A stretch of 35,233 bases of DNA from an uncultured Acetobacteraceae bacterium (lineage in GTDB: Bacteria > Pseudomonadota > Alphaproteobacteria > Acetobacterales > Acetobacteraceae): NCBI GenBank assembly GCA_903907955.1, contig CAIVPZ010000016.1, positions 187,917-223,149 of the forward strand. Reading direction: 5' to 3'. The notes under the pieces are model-generated. The model was not told where the DNA came from. It saw only the letters and a list, made by a program, of their open reading frames with translations, and made no database searches. This document shows, piece by piece, positions 23,286-33,800 of the stretch (within the stretch, counting starts at the first letter, position 1; every line of letters starts with the position of its first letter). The position numbers and the translations under genes are program-made.

Positions 23286-24290
23286 TCACGCCAGCATCGC
23301 CGCAATCGCCGCCGGGTCCACCGCCTCGATCCGGTCGGGTGACCAGCGCGGCTGGCGGTCCTTGTCCACCACCATGGCGCGCACCCCCTCGGCGAAGTCG
23401 GCATGGCGGGTGACATGCCGGGTCAGCGCCAGTTCGGCCGCCAGCGCCGCCCGCAGCGACAGCCCGGCGCCGCGGCGCACCGCGGCGAACGACCACATCA
23501 CCGATGAAGGCGACACCGCCCGCAGCGTCGCCAGGGTTTCGCGCGCCCAGTCGGTGCCTTCCGCCTCCAGCCGCGCCACGATGTCCGGGACGCTGTCGGC
23601 ACCGAAGCAGCGGTCGATGGCGGCCCGGTGCGGCGCCAGCGAGAACGGCGGCAGGGCGTGCGCGTGCACCGCCACCGCCGTCACGCCGTCGCGCGCGAGG
23701 TCGGCGCGCAGGGCGGGCAGGGCGTCCCGCGGCACGAAATGGGTGGCGATGCCGGCATGCACCGCGTCCGCCCCCTGCACCCGCGCGCCGGTCAGGGCCA
23801 GATACATGCCGATCCCGCCCGGCAGGCGCGGCAGCATGAAGGTGGCACCGACATCGGGGAACATGGCGATCGCCGTCTCCGGCATGGCGAACAGCCCGGC
23901 CTCGGTGGTCACCCTTATCTGCCCGTGCACCGAAACGCCGATGCCGCCGCCCATGCAGATGCCGTCGATCAGCGCGACATAGGGCTTGGGGTATTCGTCA
24001 ATGGTGGCGTTCAGCGCGTATTCGGCGCGGAAGAATGCTTCCACCGCTTCGGTGTCGCCGGCCTGGGCGAGCGTGCGGATGGCGCGGATGTCGCCGCCGG
24101 CGCAGAAGGCACGCCCGCCATTGCCTTCGATGACCACGGCATGGACTGTGGGGTCGTCGCGCCAGCCGTCCAGCGCTGCCTGCATGGCGTCGATCATGGC
24201 GGGGTCGAGCGCGTTCAGCGCTTTCGGCCGGTCGAGCAGGATATGGCCGATCCGTCCGTCCCGGCTGGCAACCACGCTGGCATCGCTCAT
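23286..24290 (-). CDS. Enoyl-CoA hydratase/isomerase family, 3-hydroxyisobutyryl-CoA hydrolase-like
   Basis: 334 residues from ATG at 24290. The crotonase fold is clear: HILLDRPKALNALDPAMIDAMQ, the oxyanion-hole region GGRAFCAGGDIRAI, and MGGGIGVSVHGQIRVTTE followed by FAMPETAIAMFPDVGATFMLPRLPG. The length and the MPET-xIGxFPDVG block are those of HIBCH, which releases CoA from 3-hydroxyisobutyryl-CoA in valine breakdown, rather than a simple hydratase (~260 residues). The C-terminal extension (FAEGVRAMVVDKDRQPRWSP) is also HIBCH-like. It likely acts in branched-chain amino acid catabolism. The repeat copy B lies just 3' of it. Confidence 0.85.
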   Translation of the reverse strand: MSDASVVASRDGRIGHILLDRPKALNALDPAMIDAMQAALDGWRDDPTVHAVVIEGNGGRAFCAGGDIRAIRTLAQAGDTEAVEAFFRAEYALNATIDEYPKPYVALIDGICMGGGIGVSVHGQIRVTTEAGLFAMPETAIAMFPDVGATFMLPRLPGGIGMYLALTGARVQGADAVHAGIATHFVPRDALPALRADLARDGVTAVAVHAHALPPFSLAPHRAAIDRCFGADSVPDIVARLEAEGTDWARETLATLRAVSPSSVMWSFAAVRRGAGLSLRAALAAELALTRHVTRHADFAEGVRAMVVDKDRQPRWSPDRIEAVDPAAIAAMLA

Positions 24291-24440
24291 GTTGAAGGCT
24301 TCCCCCGTTGCTGGCGGACGCCCCTATATCGCCTCCGCCGCCGCCCGCCCAGATGGCGCGCGGGATGGCATTGCGGGATGTGCCCGGTTTGAAGAAACTG
24401 CGCGTCTGCCGTCGGAGGAGTCGCCCTGGCCGTTCACCCC

Positions 24441-25568
24441 GTGAGTTCCCTGCGCGCCGCTTCGCGTACGGTTGCGCCTGCCGCGCTGCCGCCGGCTGCG
24501 CTGCTGCGTGGCGTTGACCTGGGCGGCGGGCGCGCGCCGGCGCTCGATCTGGAGGTTGCGGCCGGCGAGCGGCTGGTGCTGCTCGGCCCCGCCGGTGCCG
24601 GCAAGTCCGCGGTGCTCGATCTGCTGGCCGGCTTCACCCGGCCGGCGCGTGGCGAGGTGCTGCTGGAAGGGCGGCCGGCCGCCGGCCTGCCGCCGCACCG
24701 GCGCGGGCTTGGCCTTGTATTGCCCGGCGATGGCCCGCTGCCGCACATGACGGTTGCCGGCACGATTGCATTTGCCCTGGCCGGGCGCGGTGGCGACGCG
24801 GCCGCGGTGATGCAGGCGTTCGGCCTGGCCGGTCTCGACGATTGCCGCACCGGCGACCTCTCGCCCGAGCAGCGCGTCCGGGCGGCGCTGGCGCGGGCGC
24901 TGGCGGGCCGGCCCCGGCTGGCGCTGTTGGACGAACCGTTCGCGGGGCTCGATTCAGGTGCGCGCGAAGCCGTGCTGGCCGACCTGCTGCCGGTGCTCGC
25001 CGGCACCGCCTGTGTGCTGGCAACGCGCGACCCGGCAGTGGCGCTGGCGCTGGGCGGGCGCGCCGCGGTGCTGGAGGGGCGCGCGCTGCTGCAGGCCGGG
25101 CCGGTGCAGGAACTCTACGAGGCGCCAGCGACCGAGCGCGTCGCCCACCTGCTGGGCGAGGCCAACTGCCTGCCCGGCCGTGTCACCGACGTCGATGCTG
25201 ACATCGCCCTGGTGCGGCTGGCGTGCGGCGTGGATGTGGAAGCCGATGCCGCGGGCGCGGTGCCCGACGCTGATTGCCTGGTGTTCCTCCGCCCCGAGCG
25301 AATCGCGGTGGCCGCCGGCACCGCCGGCGAGATGGGCGAGGGCGCGCTCGCGGCCACGGTCACGGCGCTGGCGTGGCGAGGCGACCACGTGCGCCTGACC
25401 CTCGCGCTGGGGGAAGGAACACCGGCCACTCTGCTGGTGACCCGCCCGATCGGCGCCCCGCTTTCCGGTCTGGCGCCCGGCCAACGGGCCGCCATAGCCT
25501 GGCAACCCAGACACGCACGCTTGCTCAGGAGGCGCCCAGAAATGACCGCTCCACTTTTCGTTCTTTAG
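24441..25568 (+). CDS. ABC transporter ATP-binding protein (PotA/CysA-like) with altered Q- and H-loops
   Basis: 375 residues from GTG at 24441. GGAGGAG lies 20 nt upstream, a poor distance, so the real start may be slightly further up. Walker A is GPAGAGKS (49-56), the signature is LSPEQ (140-144) instead of LSGGQ, and Walker B plus catalytic Glu is LALLDEPFAGLD (E165). The Q-loop reads GLVLPGD (P95 where Q is expected), and the H-loop reads VLATRDPAVAL (R196 where His is expected). A C-terminal TOBE-like domain (~230-360) follows. No permease or binding protein is adjacent, so it is an orphan, and ATP hydrolysis may be weak or absent. Confidence 0.82.
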   Translation: MSSLRAASRTVAPAALPPAALLRGVDLGGGRAPALDLEVAAGERLVLLGPAGAGKSAVLDLLAGFTRPARGEVLLEGRPAAGLPPHRRGLGLVLPGDGPLPHMTVAGTIAFALAGRGGDAAAVMQAFGLAGLDDCRTGDLSPEQRVRAALARALAGRPRLALLDEPFAGLDSGAREAVLADLLPVLAGTACVLATRDPAVALALGGRAAVLEGRALLQAGPVQELYEAPATERVAHLLGEANCLPGRVTDVDADIALVRLACGVDVEADAAGAVPDADCLVFLRPERIAVAAGTAGEMGEGALAATVTALAWRGDHVRLTLALGEGTPATLLVTRPIGAPLSGLAPGQRAAIAWQPRHARLLRRRPEMTAPLFVL

Positions 25569-25703
25569 GCGAGATGGTGTGGTTCCGGTCAGGATGGGAA
25601 TCGTTCCCCGTGAGATAGTGGGCGGCGACCTCCTTATCCGAGACCTTGTTGCGGCCCGATCGTTCCGGCAACTTGTCGCGCGTTCGCGCGATGGAGCAGG
25701 CAC

Positions 25704-25725
25704 GGCGGGAGGCTTCTCTCCCGCC
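25704..25725 (+). repeat. 8-bp hairpin between the ABC and ANL genes
   Basis: GGCGGGAG (25704-25711), loop GCTTCT, CTCCCGCC (25718-25725). It lies in the 185-bp gap before the ANL-like ATG at 25754; no T-run follows. Its place in the gap supports the later start for that gene. It may be a weak terminator or leader structure. Confidence 0.45.
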
Positions 25726-25753
25726 GCCATTCGGCACGAGGGATGCAACGGGC

Positions 25754-27274
25754 ATGCAGCCGGTCTGGCGTAACCTTTCAGATCCAATCTTCGAGCGGGC
25801 GATCGCTTGCCCCGGCGCCGTGGCGCTTGCCGAGGGCGACGTGCCGCTGAACTACCGAGCGCTTGCCGACCTGGTCGGCCGGGCCAGTGCCCACGTGCAT
25901 GACCTCGGAATCGAGCCGGGGGAGCCAGTCGCGCTGGCTCTGCCCGGCGGCCTCGATCATGTGCTGCTGACCTTCGCCCTGCTGCGCGTTGGCGCCGTGC
26001 CATTGGAAATGGCGCCGCGGCCGGTGCCGCTGGCGATGGCGGCATTGCTGCGCCGCCTGCGCGTCCGCCGCGCCTTCCTGGCGCCGCAGTTGCCGTCCGT
26101 CGATACCATCACCAGCCACGTCATCGGCCCGAACTGGCGTGCCGATCTTGCCCACACGGCCGGCGACCGTCGGGTGGCGCGCGACCAGGACGCGCCGCAC
26201 ATGCTGCATATCGGCTGCGGCCCGGATGGCATGCCGCACGCTATTGTAACGACGCATCGCCAGTGGCTGGCGCGGCTGGACGCCATGCGGCGCCTGCTGC
26301 CCGATGTCGTGACGCCAGGCCGCCCCCCGGTGCTGGTGCTGCCAGGTACCCAGGGTCATTCCGCCCTGTTGTTCCTGATGTGTCAGTTCGGGCTGGGCGG
26401 CCGGACGCTGGTGGCGGCGGGCGATCTGTCGGCGGCGCGTCTCGCCGGCACGCTTGAGGCGGCGGGCGATGCAATCGGCCTGCTGAGCCCCGCGTTGTTC
26501 CGTGCGCTGCTGGCCATGCCGGCGGTTCCCGGCGGCAGGCTGCCGCGCCTTCGCGGCCTGTTCACCGGGGGCCGTGCGCTGCGGCCGGACGAGAAACTGG
26601 CGGTCGCCGGTCGGCTGACCCCGAACCTTTATACTTTGCATGCCAGTGCCGCGGCTGGCGTGGTTGCGGTGCTGGCGCCGGCCGCGCTTGCTGTCCATCC
26701 AGCCAGCGCGGGTATGGTCGATCCGGTCCTGACCTTCGAGGTGGTGGATGGCGAGGGCCGCATGCAGCCCCCCGGCGTTGCGGGGCGTGTGCGGTTGCGC
26801 GGCCCGGGCGTGGCGCAGGGAACGGTCGGCGCGAGCGCCGCCGCCGCGGGGTTCCGCGACGGCTGGTACTACCCGGATGAACTCGGCGCGCTGGCCCCGT
26901 CCGGTTTGCTGCGCCTGACCGGCCGCGCCTCGCTGCTGGTGCGGCGCCGGGGCGTCGACATTCCGCTGCCGGAAGTTGAGCGATTGCTGCGCATGCACGC
27001 CTCGGTGGCGGCGGCGGCGGCAGTGGACCTGCGCGCGCCAGGGGGCGAGACGCTGCTGATCGGACTGGTGGTTTCGCGCGAGGCGCCGGCGCCGGAAGCG
27101 CTGGCGGCGCATTGCCGCAGCGCGATACCGGCGGCGCTGCAGCCGGATCGCATCCATTTCGTCCGTACGCTGCCGACAGGGGCGGATGGCGGGCCCGACC
27201 GGGTGCTGCTGCGCCGGCTGCTCGTACGGGCGGCGCAGCGTCTGAACGGTGCGCCGCCGGGTGGAAATGCCTGA
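25754..27274 (+). CDS. ANL-superfamily (acyl-CoA synthetase-like) protein with degenerate motifs
   Basis: 506 residues from ATG at 25754; ATG at 25691 is possible, but the hairpin 25704-25725 lies between them. Overall layout and length are those of ANL ligases (NYRALADLVGRASAHVHDLGIEPGEPVALALPGG, then AALLRRL). The signatures have drifted. The P-loop is HIGCGPDGMPHAI instead of YTSGTTGxPK. The A5 region reads LYTLHASAA without the TE. The GD motif reads GWYYPDELG with Glu instead of Asp. The C-terminal catalytic Lys region is LPTGADGGPDRVLLR without the Lys. It probably cannot adenylate in the usual way and may only bind ligands. Confidence 0.7.
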   Translation: MQPVWRNLSDPIFERAIACPGAVALAEGDVPLNYRALADLVGRASAHVHDLGIEPGEPVALALPGGLDHVLLTFALLRVGAVPLEMAPRPVPLAMAALLRRLRVRRAFLAPQLPSVDTITSHVIGPNWRADLAHTAGDRRVARDQDAPHMLHIGCGPDGMPHAIVTTHRQWLARLDAMRRLLPDVVTPGRPPVLVLPGTQGHSALLFLMCQFGLGGRTLVAAGDLSAARLAGTLEAAGDAIGLLSPALFRALLAMPAVPGGRLPRLRGLFTGGRALRPDEKLAVAGRLTPNLYTLHASAAAGVVAVLAPAALAVHPASAGMVDPVLTFEVVDGEGRMQPPGVAGRVRLRGPGVAQGTVGASAAAAGFRDGWYYPDELGALAPSGLLRLTGRASLLVRRRGVDIPLPEVERLLRMHASVAAAAAVDLRAPGGETLLIGLVVSREAPAPEALAAHCRSAIPAALQPDRIHFVRTLPTGADGGPDRVLLRRLLVRAAQRLNGAPPGGNA

Positions 27275-27812
27275 TATTGCCGCGTAGCGCGCTGGATCCG
27301 GCGTGCATGCCAGTGCGCATGCACCATCGGTGCTGCCGGACGATGGTCGCCAGTTCCGCGGCGCGACCCCCTGGACATGATTTGCATCCGGTTGGAATTC
27401 GCAACTCGAGAGCTGCCCAGAGTCACATGCGCTTACAAAAAAGTAATTTCGATAGGGGTACAGACGATTGACCAAAGGTTAACGAAGGCATAATGTTCCA
27501 TGGCCAAAAGGTCTGAATAAGGTTCTTTGGCGGTGTTCAATGTCGTGTACCGACCGGTGCGTCGTTTCGGCGTCTACCAGCCGGAATGGGCCTTTTGTGC
27601 CCGAAAGGGACCAGTATGGCTGTGACTTCTCCATGGGGGAAGACAGCGTCCACACCGCCCGACAGATCGGACGGTGAACTGGTTTCGTATTGCCATCATG
27701 CTCCGACAGTTGCTTCCAGGCCCGCCCGCCGGCGGGTGCCTGGCCGTTCGCTGTCTGCCGTGCGCCCCGTCCGGCGCAGCGTCCCCCCTCTCCCTGGAAC
27801 AGAGCAGCAGCC
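27275..27812 (+). other. 538-bp intergenic stretch before the RTX gene
   Basis: No clearly supported gene. The central part (27420-27500) is AT-rich against its surroundings and holds the promoter candidate at 27468-27495. A frame from ATG at 27616 to 27828 gives 70 residues with a weak AAAGGG upstream but no family resemblance. A leader of about 310 nt upstream of the RTX start is likely. Confidence 0.5.
27468..27495 (+). promoter_or_regulatory. Candidate promoter upstream of the RTX gene
   Basis: TTGACC (27468-27473) and ATAATG (27490-27495; or CATAAT from 27489) with 15-16 nt spacing in an AT-rich stretch. The expected start near 27502 would give a ~310-nt leader. No other good pair is seen nearer the gene. 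Confidence 0.45.
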
Positions 27813-30800
27813 ATGCCCATCTTTCTGAACGTCATCGATGGCACGAGTGGGAATGACAGCCTGACCGGAACGTCCGGTCCGGACCAGATCAATGGGCTGG
27901 AGGGCGACGATACGCTCAACGGCCTTGCTGGTTCCGACACGCTGAATGGTGGAACCGGAACCAACACGGCCGTTTACGCCGACGATCCTGCCACGGTTTC
28001 GGTCGATCTGGCGGCGGGCACGGCGACCGACGGCTGGGGCAACACCGATACCCTGCTGAATATCCAGAACGTGATTGGCTCGGCCTATGCCGATTCCATC
28101 GCCGGCGATACCAACGCCAATCTGCTGGACGGCGGCGCGGGGAACGACACGCTGGCCGGCGGCGGCGGGGCGGACACGCTGCGCGGCGGCGACGGCAACG
28201 ACGTGCTGTATGGCGCCAGCAGCACCGGGCCTGCGCTGACCGCAACGGCCGCCAGCTATCTGACCGTCGGGGGCGAACTGGTAAACGGGCTCGGCGGACC
28301 GTCGGGGTTCGGTGCCAATGCCATCCCACGCGGCGACGACAACACCTACGGGCCGATCGATATCAGCAGCATATTCGGTGGCGCCGGGCTCAATTTCTTC
28401 GGCCACACCGTCTCGGCGATGACGATTTCCAACAATGGTTATGTCACCTTCGGCGAGGGTGGGACGATCGCGCCGCTGAGCGCGGACCTCTACACAAATT
28501 ATGGCGCATGGGCGGCGACTCCCGGCGGCACTTCGACCGGGTCGGACGAAGTCTGGTACAATCTCGACGCAGCCAACCACACCATTACCATCACCTGGGA
28601 CGATGTCGGCGAGTACATCAACTCGCCCAACAAGAATGCCTTCCAGTTGCAGTTGATCGGTGATGGCGCCGGCGACGGCAAGTTCTATATCGCATTCCGC
28701 TATGAGACGATTCAGACTGCTTATCACCAATTTGGCACATCGTACTTCGCCAACGGCACTAACTGGAACGTTTTCTACAACAACGGGGCCGGTTCGGCGG
28801 CCTACGTCGCTTCGCTCAGCAACGGGTCGATCAACAACACATTGCTGCCGACCACGGTGGGCAACACCGGCATCGCCGGGATCGACGTGTTCTCCGTCTT
28901 CAACACAACGCCGACGCCGTCGCTCGACTCCGGCGCGGCCAAGCTGTTGGACGGCGGCGCCGGCAACGACCTGGTGTTCGGCGCCGGTGGCGACGACACG
29001 CTCCTGGGCGGCAGCGGCGACGATACGCTGATCGGCGGCGCGGGCAATGACAGCATCGACGGCGGCACCGACTCGAACACGGTCAGCTACGCCTACGACC
29101 CGGCAGGCGTGACGGTCGACCTTGCCGCCGGCACCGCGACCGACGGCTGGAGCGGTACCGACACCATCGCCAATGTCGAGAACGTGGTTGGCTCCAGCTA
29201 TGCGGACACGATTGCCGGCGATGCGGCAGCCAACCGGCTGGACGGCGGCGCGGGAGACGACAGCCTGAGCGGCGGCGACGGCGATGACACGCTGGTCGGC
29301 GGAGCCGGCAACAACACGCTGGCCGGCGGTCAGGGTAACGACACCTACTTCGTCAGCAGCGCCGGCGATGTGGTCGCCGAGAATGTCGGCGAGGGTTTTG
29401 ACACGGTGTATGCCAGCGTCAGCTATGCCGTTACCGCTGGCGCGGAGATCGAATCCCTGCAGGCGAATGCCGGTGCAACCGGCCTGGCGCTGACCGGCAA
29501 CGACTTCAACACGACCATCACCGGCAACATCGGCAACGACACGCTCACCGGCGGCGCGGGCGACGATGTCCTGCAGGGTGGCGCAGGTTACGACAGCCTG
29601 AACGGCGGCGGCGGCGTCAACACGGCGTACTACAGCCAGGACCCGGGCGCTGTTATCGTCGATCTCGCGGCAGGCAGGGCGAGCGATGGCTGGGGCAACA
29701 CCGACATCCTGGCGAACATCCAGAACGTCGTCGGCTCGGCCTATGAGGACACGCTGCTGGGTGACGGCAATGACAACCTGCTGCAGGGCGGCGACGGCAA
29801 CGACCTGCTGGCCGGCAATGCCGGCGACGACACACTGGACGGCGGCGCCGGCACGAACATCGCCGACTACCGCCAGGACCCCAACTTTGTTTACGTCGAT
29901 CTTGCGAGCGGCGCGGCGACCGACGGCTGGGGCAACCAGGATAGTCTGGTCGGCATTCAGTGGGTGGCCGGCTCGAGTTATGACGACACGCTGCTGGGTG
30001 ACGACAGCGACAACGCTTTCATGGGCGGCGGCGGTTACGACAGCCTGGACGGCCGCGGCGGGGTGAACACCGCCTACTACAGCCAGGACCCCAACGCTGT
30101 TTTCGTCGATCTCACGAACGGTACCGCGACCGATGGCTGGGGCAACACCGACACCCTGGCGAACATCCAGAACGTCGTCGGCTCGGCCTATGCCGATACG
30201 CTGCTGGGTGACGCCGCCGACAACCTGCTGCAGGGGGATGACGGCAACGATCTGCTGGCCGGCAATGCCGGCAACGACACGCTGGACGGCGGCTCTGGCA
30301 CCAACACGGCCGACTACAGCCAGGACCCCAATGCTGTTTTCGTTGATCTCGCGAACGGTACGGCGACCGATGGCTGGGGCAACACCGACACCCTGGCGAA
30401 CATCCAGAACGTCATCGGCTCGGCCTATGACGACACGCTGCTGGGTGACGCCAACGACAACGTATTGGCCGGCGGCGCCGGCAACGACAGCCTGGATGGC
30501 GGCGGCGGGGTGAACACCGCCAATTACAGCGCTTCGACGGGCCCGGTCTATGCCGATCTCGGCGCTGGCTACGCCGATGATGGCTATGGTTTTGGCGACA
30601 CGCTGACGAACATCCAGGATCTGATCGGCTCGGCGCAGGACGACACGCTGATCGGCGATGGCAGCGACAACCTGCTGATCGGCAACGGCGGCAACGACAG
30701 CCTGTTCGGTGCCGACGGCAACGACTCGCTGATCGGCGGCAGCGGTGACAACACGCTGGACGGCGGGGACGGCACGAACACCGTTTACTACGCCGACGGT

Positions 30801-33800
30801 CCCGCTGGCGTGGTGGTGGATCTGGGCGCCGGGACTGCGACGAACGGCTGGGGCGGCAACGACTCGCTTACCAACATCGAGGTGGTGAACGGCACGGCGT
30901 ATGCCGACTCGCTGGCAGGCAGCGCGGCGAACGAGACGCTGTTCGGCGGTGACGGCGCCGACACGCTCGACGGCGGCGCTGGCGACGATTCGCTTGACGG
31001 CGGGTCGGGCAGCAACCTGCTGCTCGGCGGCGACGGCAACGACACGGTGTGGAGCGCAAGCGGCAGCGACAGCATCGATGCCGGCGACGGCAACGACTAT
31101 GTCAACGCGACCGGCGCCGATACCGTCAATGCCGGCGCGGGAGACGACAATGTCTCCATGTCCAACAGCAGCGGGTCGGCCGATGGCGGCGACGGCGCGG
31201 ATACCATCAACGGAAGCAACAACACCCAGGCGACCCTGGCCGGGGGCCTTGGGGCAGATTCGATCACCGACAATGGCGACTACCAGACGGATTCGCTCTC
31301 GGGCGGCGACGGCAACGACACGCTTACGTCGTACGCGTACTATACTTACGGCGGCAGCACGATCGACGGCGGCGCTGGTGACGACAGCATCTATAGCTAT
31401 GGCTACTACCACAGCGATTCTATTGAAGGTGGCGACGGCAACGATAGCATCAACGAAACCAGCTCCTATAGCGGCGTCGCCACGATTGACGGCGGGGCAG
31501 GCAACGACACGATTAGCTTGGCCGTATCGACATCAGGCAATTATGGCGCCGCCGGCGGCTTGATCACTGGCGGTGCTGGCGACGACTCGGTCTACGCCTG
31601 GGGGTATTACGACAACAACACAATAAACGGTGGCGACGGCAACGATACCATCAACTCGACTGATTACTATGGCACCGGCGGTACGTATGACGGCGGCGCT
31701 GGCGATGACAGCATCTATAGCTATAGCTATGGCTACTACCACAGCGATTCTATTGAAGGCGGCGACGGCAACGATACGATCATGTCGTATGATTACTATG
31801 GATCCGGCTGCACGATCGACGGCGGCGTCGGCAACGACTCGATTTCTGCATACGGATACTACGATCGCAATACTATCACCGCCGGCGCCGGCAACGACAC
31901 GATCGCCAACTCGTCGTACTATGCCGCCACGCTGGACGGCGGCGCCGGCGCGGATTCGCTGAACGAATACGCCTTTTATGGCTACGACAGCGTCAGCGGC
32001 GGCGACGACAACGACACGATCGTGACGAGCGGCTACTACGGCACCGAGACCGTCGATGGCGGCGCCGGTGCCGACCAGATCACGGTCACCCGCTATTACA
32101 GTTACGCCGGCTACGGCGCCCTGGTGACGGGCGGCGACGGCGACGACACGATCGACGTGCCATACGGCCACAGCACCATCAGCGGCGGCGCCGGCAACGA
32201 CCTGTTCCTCGATGTCTCCGGCCCCAGCGGCGGCGGCAACCTGCTGACCGGCGGCGACGGGGTGGATACCTACCGGCTCGATGCGATCTTCTCGGGCACG
32301 CCCGATGTCGTCACCGACTTCACCGCCGGCGCGGGCGGCGACGTCATCGACCTCACCAACGTCCTGACCAACCTGAGCGGCCTGCCGAACGGGGGCAACC
32401 CGTTCACCAACGGCTTCGTCCAGTTGGTGCAGGACAACAACGACGTGCTGGTGCAGGTGGACCATGACGGCCCCGGCAGCGGCTCCGCGCCGGTCACCGT
32501 GCTGCGGCTGCAGAACACGCTGGTGGGCAGTTTCACTACGGCGAACTTCAACCCGCCCTTCCCGCCGAACGGAACCGCCGGCGAAACCCTTTCCGGCGAT
32601 GCCGGCGACAACTCCATCATCGGCACGGCCGGCGACGATGTGCTGTTCGGCCTGGACGGCAACGACACGATCGACGGCGGCTACGGCAACGATTCGATCG
32701 ACGGCGGCAACGGCAACGATTCGCTGCTGGGCGGAGCGGGCAACGACACGCTTCTGGGCAGCGCCGGCAACGATACGCTGGTCGATTCGCAGGGCGACAA
32801 CAGCCTGGACGGCGGCGACGGCAACGACCTGTTCCAGACCGTTTCGGGCTGGGCGGGCGGCGCCAGCACGCTGTCCGGCGGGGACGGGCAGGACACGTTC
32901 CGGCTGGTCTGGCAACCGGGCCTGACGGCCGACGAGATCACCGGCTTCCAGGCCGGCTCCGGCGGCGACGTGATCGACACCGGCTATATCCTGGCCAACG
33001 ACGTCACCGGCTACCTCAACACCACCAACCCGTTCATCCAGGGCTACATGCGGGTTGTCTCCGACGGCAGCGGCAACACGCTGCTGCAGGTGGATACCGC
33101 GGGCGCGGCGACCAACTGGCAGACCGTGCTGAAGCTGGACGGCGTGACGCCCGGCAGCCTGACCGGCGCGAACTTCGCCAATGGCTGGTCGCCGGACGGC
33201 ACCGGGGTGCTGATTGTTGGCGCAGTTGGCGACGTGACCGGCACCGTCAACAACGACACGATCCTTGGTGGCTCCGGCAACAATACGCTCCATGGCGGCT
33301 ATGGCCACGACAGCCTGGTCGGCGCTGACGGCAACGACCTGCTGTTCGGCGACGACGGCAACGACACGCTGGACGGCGGCGCCGGCCGCAACACGTTGTA
33401 CGGCGGCAACGGCGACGACTCGCTGTATGGCGGAACCGGCTCCGGCCATGACTATCTGTACGGCGATGTCGGCAACGACACGCTGCTGGGCGACGCCAAC
33501 GACACGCTGGTGGGCGGGACCGGCGACGACCTGCTGACCGCCGGTGCCGCTTCGACCGGCGACTACCTGTCCGGCGACGACGGCAACGACACCCTGATCG
33601 CCGGCGCCGGCGGTGACTCGCTGTACGGCGGCTACGGAAACGATTCGCTCTACGCCGGCCTGGCGAGCGCTGGCACTTACCTGCAGGGCGATTACGGCAA
33701 CGACACCATGGTCGGTGGCGCCGGCAACGACACGTTCACCGATTACTGGGGCAACAACAGCTTCAGTGGCGGCGACGGCAACGATTACTTCCAAGACGTC

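Noticed and set aside
25778-27475. A 565-aa minus-strand frame opposite the ANL gene
   Set aside because: His/Gln/Arg-rich shadow; the plus frame has family layout.
27616-27828. A 70-aa frame in the RTX leader
   Set aside because: Weak ribosome site, Arg/Pro-rich, overlaps the RTX start; no support beyond being open.
27696-31412. A 1,238-aa open frame on the minus strand opposite the RTX gene
   Set aside because: The plus frame encodes clear RTX repeats; the antisense frame stays open because GGC/GAC/AAC-rich codons leave few stops. Its VVA..VGV repeats mirror the RTX repeats.
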